Shown one piece after another: positions 56,502 through 64,000 of a stretch of 64,000 nt of DNA; position 1 is the first letter of the stretch; each line of letters begins with the position of its first letter. A model generated the notes under the pieces. That model saw only the letters and a list, made by a program, of their open reading frames with translations. It was not told the DNA's origin and searched no databases. This DNA comes from Kalaharituber pfeilii. Taxonomy: Eukaryota; Ascomycota; Pezizomycetes; Pezizales; Pezizaceae. The DNA lies in the NCBI GenBank assembly GCA_015179045.1, contig WHUZ01000009.1, positions 1,178,001-1,242,000 of the forward strand. Reading direction: 5' to 3'. A program made the position numbers and the translations under genes.

Positions 56502-57421
56502 ATGTCTTCGGGTAAAGCACTGGCTATCATCGCAGGAGTAGGTTCAGGCACTGGTGCGTCTGTTGCTGCGAGGTTTGCAAAGTTGTACACAGTTGTGCTT
56601 CTTGCACGTTCAGCCACTACCCTTCAAAGCGTTGCAAACAGTATCAAGTCATCAGGTGGTGAAGCATTGGCAATTTCAACAGATGTTGGTAACCAAGAAA
56701 GTGTGCGGAATGCATTTAAGGTCATCCGAGAGACATATCCAGGCCAAGAGGTGAGAGTCGGAGTTTATAATGTGTCAGGGAGACCCAAAAGAGGCCCCTT
56801 CTTGGAAATCACCCATCAGGAGTGGGAAGCAGCATTCGAGGTTCCAAGGTATATTCCTTCGCTCTCGGGTTTCAAGCCTTTAATTAAATTTTGTGCAGTC
56901 ATTGGCTAATATTATCACTCTCCATCATCATAGCCGCGGTGCCTTCAATTTTTCGCAGAGCATTCTCCCACTCTTACTCTCAGCAGCAAAAAGCGCCGAT
57001 CCCCCTTCCACCTCACCATCCGAACCTCAATATCATCCCACCTTAATATTTACCGGTGCAACCGCCTCGGTAAAAGCATCCGCGCTTTTCGCTAATTTCA
57101 CTCCTCAAAAGTTTGCATTACGTTCTCTTTCACAGAGTCTAGCAAAAGAATTCGCACCACAAGGGGTACATGTCGCACATACGGTAATTGACGGTGTAAT
57201 TGACATCGAGTCGACCAAGGATTGGCCGAAGGACGCTGGGCCAGAGGGAAAGCTGAGCCCCGATGCGGTAAGATCACCCTTATGATACTACATGCTCATC
57301 GGTACGCTTCTAATTACAAGGGATTGTGTAGATTGCGGATGAATACTGGCATTTGCATACACAGCCTAGAAGTGTGTGGACATGGGAGATGGATGTTAGA
57401 CCATGGGTTGAGCGGTGGTAA
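56502..57421 (+). CDS. SDR-like protein lacking the catalytic Tyr
   Basis: Exons 56502-56848, 56934-57267 and 57332-57421; 256 residues, phases consistent. The Rossmann start is ALAIIAGVGSGTGASVAARF; LLARSATTLQ and STDVGNQESV are also SDR-like. The position normally held by NAG reads GVYNVSGRP. The active-site region is FTGATASVKASALFANFTPQ then KFALRSLSQSLAKEFAPQGV. The usual Tyr-x-x-x-Lys is Phe-Thr-Pro-Gln-Lys, so the Lys is kept but the Tyr is Phe. The C-terminus IADEYWHLHTQPRSVWTWEM then DVRPWVERW is a family signature of this SDR subgroup, where Phe at this position is known in relatives. The protein may act as a non-classical reductase or bind nucleotide only. The last exon is supported by its fit to the signature. 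Confidence 0.85.
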
Positions 57422-58475
57422 CTGGGATATGGCACCAGAATAAGTCGGAAGTATTCAGTTGCGAATGTATCGATATCTAACATCACTCAATTCATGTCTG
57501 CACGGAAGTGTCAATTACCCATTATGTATACTTTGCTTTATATGTTAGAGAAGATGATCCTTCACATAGGGCTTAGTAGTTTTTTCAGTGGTGTCACAAG
57601 AAACATGTGTAGTCTCTTGAGAAGTACAACTGCAAGGTATACATACCCGAGATAGATATTACAGTGGTGGTTGGGCTCAGTTCCTCCCCCGTTCAACTAA
57701 CATTACAATTCCGTTGGTGTGGTTTCATGTGAGGTGCACACTCTCGGAAGACAGCGGTGCTTGCCTATGAGGTGAGGAATTTATGGCACAATATGCATTT
57801 TCACTGCCTTAGCTGAACAATACATACGTAAGTATTGCTCTTCTGACGATCTGCGTCACGTTCCATTGCATTGTGCTGATGAAGCTAGGCTTACTCAAGT
57901 GGCTTTCAAACTGCAGGCCTATGGAGGCTCGGATGTGGGTATTCGGAAGTGTGAAATGAATCGGAATTAACAGGGCGCCCACACAATGCAATTGTTTTCT
58001 AGATTAATATTGGCTGACACTTATGTTACTGTATCAGTCTGTCAGCTGCTCAATAAAAATCCGTCTTTGCAAATTGCAGGCACATCCACAAGAAACGCGT
58101 TGGTGCCTTCGAAACCTAGATACCGCTCAAAAATTAGTCCGGTCCGAAGTTTCACCAGCCTGTGTCATTCTAGGCGCCTAGACAAACAATGAACGGGGAC
58201 GTGCGCAAGCTCCGTTACGGGAACTTTTCCAGGTGTAACTTCCAGGCGGTGAAGTCGCCGTTTCGAAATCCCCTACCTGAAACTCGCAGGGTACGTGATA
58301 CAGTCCACCAACACCAGATCGCATCGGTGCGACGCCCTAATAGCAAGGCACAGTAACTCAGAAATTTCCTGATCGACGGTCTTGTGGGAAAATAATTTTT
58401 CTCGATCACGTCCTATGGGAATTTGTGCTCCAGCTTAGAAGCTGTTGTCAGGAGACCCCTGACAGGCATGATGTA
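57422..58475. other. No gene recognised
   Basis: Intergenic sequence with short frames only. Confidence 0.35.
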
Positions 58476-58672
58476 GTGACACGTAAAAAGTCTTGGGGAT
58501 TAGGCAGTATTGGGATAAGTGTGTCCTGCAATATGCAGATCGAGTTTGCATTTATCGTAGGCTTACATTTGGCAAAGAGATCTCTTCTGCCTAACAAATA
58601 CAGGTTTAATCTGCATATTGGATGATACACTTCCCCCAATTGCCTAATCCCCAACACTTTTACAGGTCACAG
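58476..58672. mobile_element. MITE, CAGTGACC / GGGGATTAGG family, 197 bp
   Basis: The left end, GTGACACGTAAAAAGTCTTG then GGGATTAGGCAGTATTGGG, is mirrored at the right by CCCCAATTGCCTAATCCCCA then ACACTTTTACAGGTCACAG. Inner inverted pieces GCAATATGCAG/CTGCATATTGG follow. It is separated by only five bases (TATTA) from the next element. Confidence 0.75.
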
Positions 58673-58677
58673 TATTA

Positions 58678-59599
58678 CAGTACCTAGACAAAAGTGTACG
58701 CCACTCCCCCACTATGCAATCATAGGAAAAGTGCATATGCACTGCATTGATCACCGTATATGCAACAGGAAGAGATCACCTTAGTTCTATCAAGAGTAAT
58801 TCATGGATACTGGACAAGTATATATTCTAAATGCAGTATATACGTGCTTTAGATATGTGCTTCCTATAGTTCATTAATTGAGTTATTATTCTAAAATATA
58901 AAACCTGACATTAAGATAGCTAAAAACGAGCTTGAAACTTCACTCTCAGCATCTTCACTTTCCAGTGACACAGAAATGAGAAAGAGCCTTCAGATAATGA
59001 AAAGAAGCAGAGGTTTTGCTTCATTCAAGCTGAATTTAAGTATTATCCAAACATTCATTTGATGCAAGGCAGACCTTATCAAACCAGTACTTGCGGATGC
59101 ATCAAATAATTATAGGAATCAGATCTCCTCAAGCCTTTTCAAAGCACTCTATGAGAGTATGCCACGATGGGTTGCAGCAGTATTGGAGGCGAAGTGCCGG
59201 TATACTCAGTATTAGTGGTAAGAGGCTCGAAGTTGGGCAGCTTAGAGAGGGATCTTGAGCGAACTGAGTCTTTTCTTGAAAGTCTTGTTTCTGGTACTAG
59301 TATTATCTTCTACTGAAGTAGTCTCCTGTTGATACATGTTTAGCTAATTTCCTTCGCCTTAAATTTTGAATATATGAGTACACATTACCTGGAAGTTTGT
59401 AAATGTATTGGAGTTAAGTTTGATATTTTTTCCTTGATCGTGGTACTGGTTGAGACATTCATAGTATTCTCATTGCAAGAACTTGATCTACTAGTATTTT
59501 TCCTATTGCATCATCAAGGTCAACTGAATGCATATGCGCTTTTCCTATTGTTGCATAGTGAGGGGGTGGCGTACTGAGTACACTTTTGCCTAGGTACCC
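58678..59599. mobile_element. 922 bp TIR element of the CAGTACCTAGAC family
   Basis: The left end is CAGTACCTAGACAAAAGTGT then ACGCCACTCCCCCACTATGC and AATCATAGGAAAAG. The right end, read inward, is GGTACCTAGGCAAAAGTGTA, then ACGCCACCCCCTCACTATGC and AACAATAGGAAAAGC. TA lies on both sides. The TIRs are about 65 bp. The middle is AT-rich and encodes nothing recognisable. It is related in its first 18 bases to 2396-2593 and 937-1388. Confidence 0.78.
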
Positions 59600-59743
59600 T
59601 AAGCTCATGGGTATGCAGGCCTAGAGTTTCGGTTATTGTTGTTGGATACAACATGTTGCTCCACAGGACTAGGAGGGCCTAGCTTATGTTGCAAACTGAA
59701 GCTGTGTCAAGCTGCATATGGCACGTTTCTGAAGTCCGCGCGG

Positions 59744-59750
59744 TATAAAA
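59744..59750 (+). promoter_or_regulatory. TATA box candidate
   Basis: GCGCGGTATAAAATCC is a strong TATA match 282 bp upstream of the small secreted protein start, followed by pyrimidine-rich sequence (59840-59900). Confidence 0.45.
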
Positions 59751-60031
59751 TCCTTGTTACCCGCTCTCCGGTAACGTAGGTTAATTCTCCATCCAAGCGT
59801 CTGGTACGACTTGAATATTTAATCATCAGCACATTCGAATACTTTCGCTCTTTATTTTTTCCACTCATCACCACACGATCCTTTCACTTCCACGGCGCCG
59901 GATCGCTACCATTTGAGCAGTATACCGTGGACGGTTCTCTGCAATTTCGCTCTTTCCATACCGTTTTTACAGCACTTATTTGCCTCTCGAACGCGTTTCT
60001 TTCACTTGTTTATACAAGAAAAAAATTCATT

Positions 60032-60699
60032 ATGCATTCCTTTACCTTCTCATATATGGTTGCATTAGTCTTCTTCTTGGGGGTAACTTGCCTCATCCGC
60101 AATTGACTCAAATATGGTATTTTAGATTGATCAAGTATTTACTCAATTGGTTTTCTTGTCACAGGTTGCATCTGCCTGGCGCACGGCTACTCTGTCACGG
60201 CGGCAAAGTCCTAACTCTTTCAATTTTGACTTTGAACATCCGGAGACTGGCGATGTTGGCACTATTGTCTGGGACTTATCCACCATCCCCGTGCGCCATC
60301 CACTAGGTATTAAATTCCCCTTCTTAGGACCAAGACCATCCTAGACAAGAATATACTTCAAATTATCGAACGGAAGCTAATCAGTACTAATAAAAAGTCG
60401 GCGACGCGCTAGCTGATGTCAAGATTGACCGTGAAATCACCGACTTTGCTCGCTCAGCGTTTGCAGCATCTGTAACAGGAGAAGATATCTACTGTGAAAT
60501 GTTCCAAACTGAGGACTGCACCCGCAGCAGAGACCAGCCTAGCTTTTGTGTCGTCGGTGAGAAATTTCAGGCTACGAATCTGGAGCTTGCCCCATTCAGA
60601 GAGATCTGGCCGCTGGAGTTGCACGGGAAGATGAAGTGCCTGCTATGTGATAAGAAGACTGCAGAAGACGCCTGCTCGGTAACTGGGGAACGGATTTAG
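60032..60699 (+). CDS. Small secreted Cys-containing protein
   Basis: Exons 60032-60082, 60165-60306 and 60398-60699; 164 residues. The first exon encodes just the signal peptide core (MHSFTFSYMVALVFFLG), completed by VASA in exon 2, with cleavage before WRTA. Introns: GTAACT...CACAG and GTATTA...AAAAG with a TACTAAT branch. The mature part has FDFEHPETGDVGTIVWDLST then IPVRHPLVGDALADV, YCEMFQTEDC, FCVVGEKF, LAPFREIWPLELHGKMKCLL and CDKKTAEDACS. With about six Cys it probably forms disulfides. I do not recognise the fold. Size, secretion and Cys content are those of candidate effectors or symbiosis-type secreted proteins, which is inference only. Confidence 0.72.
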
Positions 60700-61049
60700 G
60701 CTGTTGTAATATGGATAGCAAGGGTTATAGGCGTTTAAAACGTCCTAGAACGGGAAAGGTAGTTGCGGCGTATAGATGGATTTCATGGAAGGTTATTGAA
60801 GGTTCAGCGTTCTTCTTTCACCAATTGCTATGTCCCGGGAGGACAGACTGTTCCCAAGTTTATGATACCTTTTACATGTATATACATTTTTTTGGCTTTT
60901 ATATACTTTGACGGAGGTTTCTTAAGTTGGATTTAATTATGATTCACCTTATACACCTACGCTTAAGTGCTTGCTGAACTCATGTGAAAGCCACCTTGTG
61001 GGTCCTGGGACGACCATCGTCCCTGTACTATGCTTACAATGGCAAATTC

Positions 61050-61112
61050 TCTTTTTCTTTTTCTTTTTTAGATATCTTTGCTCGCTTGCCGCCCCTGTGG
61101 GCTATGGCGAGA
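61050..61112 (-). mobile_element. Family B retroposon tail
   Basis: On the minus strand: AATCTCGCCATAGCCCACAG, GGGCGGCAAGCGAGCAAAGA, TATCT, then an A-rich tail broken by G (AAAAAAGAAAAAGAAAAAG). ATTCTC on both sides (61046-61051 area and 61111-61116) may be the target duplication. Confidence 0.6.
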
Positions 61113-61242
61113 TTCTCCGTTAACGGCTCGGTAGAACACGTTGATGAGGAGCTGCTATAACTTAATCTCGTACGTAGGGCATGGCTGCTATAAGTAGCGG
61201 CAAGTCATAAGATTACTAGATATATGCATACCCAGTACTGTA

Positions 61243-61994
61243 CAGACAAACCTGTCATATTGGGTAAGGCTCGGGCCGGCACATCTTATGCAATATGACA
61301 GGTTATCCAGTATGACAGGTTAGAGTGGAGAGATCAATTTCCGAGGTGAATACATGCAATAATAGATACCTACATGAATAAGAGACGATACAGGAGCAAA
61401 ATAAGAAGTAATAGATTTAAGAATGCATTAGTTGCTTCAGGGAGTGAGACTGGCTCTGGTTCCTTGAATTCCTCTTCTTCAAGCTGATCCTGATTCATTG
61501 GGTCTACGCCTTTTGGGTCTGTTAGTTCTGGGCGATACAGAGTAGGTATCCATTAAATGATAGGGATACCATAGTAGTACTCTCAGCTACAAATGTACCA
61601 AAGAGACAGAAGCACGGCTATGATAAACACCATGCTACAGAATGACGACTCGGATATATAACACTATCCATTTGCCAAATTCGTATACCGAAACCAAAAT
61701 TCTATCACTAAGCATCATGATGATTGCTAGTATTGGCACTATCCAATATGACAGGCCTAGCTACCAGTAAATTCGGAAAACCGGCTGGTGAACCCTTCTT
61801 TTTTTTTTTTTTTTTTTTTTTTTTTCCCTAAATTTCTCGTTACCCCCCTTGCAGCTGTTCGCCATGGCAGGGCGGCTGGTGAAATCGTTATCCATCCAAT
61901 CAATGAAAATATCCAATAATCCCACAGGCGACCAAGTTTATGCAATATCACAGGTTATCCAGATGGCAGGTATCCAATATGACAGGTTTGTCTG
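61243..61994. mobile_element. 752 bp TIR element, CAGACAAACCTGTCATATTG ends
   Basis: Terminal CAGACAAACCTGTCATATTG is inverted at the right end. TA lies at 61241-61242 and 61995-61996. The string ATATGACAGGT(T) recurs near the ends (61290-61322, 61745-61755, 61950-61985), which suggests repeated transposase-binding sites as in pogo-like elements. It carries the family A retroposon at 61793-61872 and no transposase frame. Confidence 0.82.
61793..61872 (-). mobile_element. Ultra-short poly(A) retroposon, family A
   Basis: On the minus strand: CCCTGCCATGGCGAACAGCT, GCAAGGGGGGTAACGAGAAA, TTTAGGG, then about 27 A. The perfect 11 bp target duplication is CGGCTGGTGAA (61782-61792, 61873-61883). It is nested in the TIR element 61243-61994, which dates it as younger. 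Confidence 0.87.
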
Positions 61995-62551
61995 TACTTG
62001 TTTCCCTTATCCATGATATATTGTATGTACTCTACTACTAGTAGCGAAGTGCGAAGCGAAGTACTATATTTTTACTGCATGATTGTTACCACTCCACCAC
62101 GTGGCCCGACGGTGAAACCGAGCAATGAACTTGATGCCAAGCACGTGCATACCACGGCTTATGCATACTACCTCGTAGGCCGCTTTCACAAAATTTTTAT
62201 CCACGTCATCTCCCCCAGGATGTTGGATCGAGTCCAGAGATTGGCAGGGAAAACTTCTGGTCATTGGACACAGGCATCCCCTAATCTAATTAGCATCCAT
62301 TGACCCAAATTGCACGATATCCAATAATAGCCTGTAGTGGGCCCTACCAGAGTAAAACGAGCTTGAATGAGTCTCTATTTGTTATTGGTCACTAGGCATT
62401 CGCCAGTCGACCTTGGTTGGTTCAGACCGCCGAAGACTCGCTGCTCTACGTGGCCTAGCTACATTAGCCCAGGAAGCTCGAAATGCATAAGTCTTGGTGA
62501 CTTAACATGACTAGCACTAGTGTCACAATTCTCACCGCCAAAGTAAGCATG

Positions 62552-62636
62552 AAATTTTTTTTTTTTTTTTTTTTTGTTTCTTTAAATATAATATCATTGC
62601 GCGCATGCCGCCTTGTGGGCTATGGCGAACTCCTTA
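62552..62636 (-). mobile_element. Family B retroposon with target duplication
   Basis: On the minus strand: GAGTTCGCCATAGCCCACAA, GGCGGCATGCGCGCAATGAT, ATTATATTTAAAGAAAC, then about 23 A. TAAGCATG at 62544-62551 and 62637-62644 is the target duplication. Body about 60 bp. Confidence 0.75.
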
Positions 62637-62649
62637 TAAGCATGCAATA

Positions 62650-63669
62650 CTTCTTAGACTTGAAATTCATTACTGCTGTAGAGCACATCGATCAGTCTTG
62701 ACCCAAACTACCGGAGCATTACGTCAGCTGAGGGTAAGTTATGCTCAGTGCTTAACATCCCTAGCTTGCATGTAGATACACAACATTGCTCTTCCTAATT
62801 GCATGTAGCTTGGCACTTTGTGTGCATTTACCCTTAGAAAGGGTATTAGAAGGGTTTGCGTGATTTGTTGTCATCAACTATATAGGTCCTGCGCAGTTAG
62901 GGGCGATATGTATTCAGGCGAAGGAATCTGAGGTCGATATCGTTCAGTCTATTAAGCGAAGAGTTGCAGGAATCGCACACTTATATACATGAGTGAAGAC
63001 ATCAATAAACCGAACATGTAAATACGATATATAATGCATGTTAGATATAAGTGTAGAAGTAACAATAAAAACAAGCGCGCATTAATCATGATCTACAGAC
63101 ACTACATAACAACCAGGATGTGAGCGATGATCCGCTCAACAGTTGTGATTCTAAGAGCTGCGCAATCTAGTAAAGCAGAGTAGCATTATAGATTGTAGGA
63201 CTTTTTAAAAATTTGATATTTTTTTTTTTTTTTTTTTTTTTTTTGATTGTTTAACCTCAACTTGCATGCTCTCACATTGTGCTATTGGAGGAGAAAAGAG
63301 TAAATAAAGGGGAAAAAAATATCGCACTACTAGCCAAAGCCAACCTGTGTCTATAATTTAAACTGCAAATATTCCGTCAGCAACGTGACGATTCACTACA
63401 CTGCCTATTGAGTCGGCCCAGAGGGGAAGTTTGTTTCTCTCGTACAGGTTCACACCGCGCAAGGACTACCTGTCGAAATTGCCACCCCCATCTGTGCCAG
63501 TTTCCACCTGATATGTGGTGAAATTAAATGAATGTGCGGCTCGAAATCAAAGAGGTTATGCGATTGCTTGTCCTACAGCCTATGGGAGCTCAGTCTTGAG
63601 AAAATGATAAATTGGTGTTCACTTACGTCGGGCTTGATAGTGACCAAACATTGATCCAGATATGCCATT
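62650..63669. other. No gene recognised
   Basis: A T-run at 63220-63244 may be the tail of another minus-strand retroposon, but the adjoining sequence (GATTGTTTAACCTCAACTTG) matches neither family. No gene is supported before the exon at 63670. Confidence 0.35.
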
Positions 63670-63878
63670 CTAGGCAGAGTTGATGGTCTCTCCCTGTCCT
63701 GGCGGAATTGCAATCCCACCGTGTGCCATAGAAATTAAAATTCCATCATCAACCCCAATGAAGAAAATGGTGTATGGCCATTCTGGACGTTTTCCCACAT
63801 CACACTGAAAGTGTTGCTGCCTTGCTGGTCCAGTGATGACGCATTGGCGATCGCGCATTTCCTCACTGGCGCAGCACC
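63670..63878 (-). CDS. 3' exon of a Cys-containing protein (partial)
   Basis: A minus-strand exon that begins after acceptor GTTTCAG and ends with TAG at 63670. It encodes CCASEEMRDRQCVITGPARQ then QHFQCDVGKRPEWPYTIFFI, GVDDGILISMAHGGIAIPPG and QGETINSA. The upstream exon or exons lie to the right of the intron, possibly outside the window. Four Cys in a short span and no charged core suggest an extracellular protein. Not recognised. Confidence 0.5.
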
Positions 63879-64000
63879 CTGAAACACTTAATTAAACTCG
63901 AGTACCAGTATTCATCGAAAATCAGTGCTGACTGATCCTGGATCGAAAGGCAACTATAGAGAGGCAACGGCTAGAATGAACCGCAAGTTCCAACAAATGA

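Noticed and set aside
6818..61872. Family A core as a tRNA or tRNA-derived head
   Set aside because: No A box, B box (GGTTCGANNCC) or cloverleaf pairing is visible in the 40 bp body.

Overview
The window looks like an accessory, transposon-rich stretch of a filamentous ascomycete genome. Genes are spread out on both strands. Nearly all are split by 55-100 nt introns with GT(A/G) donors, CTAA(C/T)-type branch points and YAG acceptors. The gene content fits this: an AA9 LPMO, a secreted tyrosinase, several SDRs, small secreted proteins, a LURP-one-like protein and SDHAF3. A Pezizomycete such as a truffle or relative would fit the low gene density and the abundance of MITE-sized elements, but that placement is inference only. 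I saw no rRNA, tRNA or CRISPR array.

Layout. Positions 1-2.6 kb are a butted array of small TIR elements with TA target duplications. A LURP-one-related gene (3.4-4.1 kb), a MITE, satellites and a dead LINE (6.0-6.8 kb) follow. From 7 to 14 kb the sequence is mostly gene-free except for a small secreted protein gene (9.1-9.7 kb). An unrecognised gene (15.0-15.6 kb) and an SDR gene (16.9-17.9 kb) precede a second transposon district (18.6-26.2 kb): pogo-like elements, a 5'-truncated LINE, MITEs, and a 2.5 kb element with 0.6-0.7 kb inverted arms that itself carries a 0.78 kb TIR element. From 26 to 52 kb the window is gene-rich: APH-like phosphotransferase, flavin-reductase-like protein, tyrosinase, Ap4A phosphorylase (with an apparent frameshift), AA9 LPMO, SDHAF3, a single-pass membrane protein, an SDR, a DUF7587-like protein and a 1221-residue orphan. 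From 52 to 64 kb there are mainly elements, with an SDR lacking the usual catalytic Tyr (56.5 kb), a small secreted protein (60.0 kb) and the end of another Cys-containing gene at the right edge.

The genes do not form an obvious metabolic cluster. Shared themes are the secreted or surface fraction (LPMO, tyrosinase, small secreted proteins, membrane protein) and oxidoreductases. The most striking new material is in the repeats. First, a family of ultra-short poly(A) retroposons has conserved bodies of only about 40-75 bp, and several copies have near-perfect 11-13 bp target duplications. Second, another mini-family shares its 3' end with the sequence behind a LINE remnant. Third, two otherwise unrelated MITE families share the same terminal CTCGCT and TA target site.

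All exon boundaries were worked out by eye from splice signals, phase and reading-frame continuity. No database search was possible.
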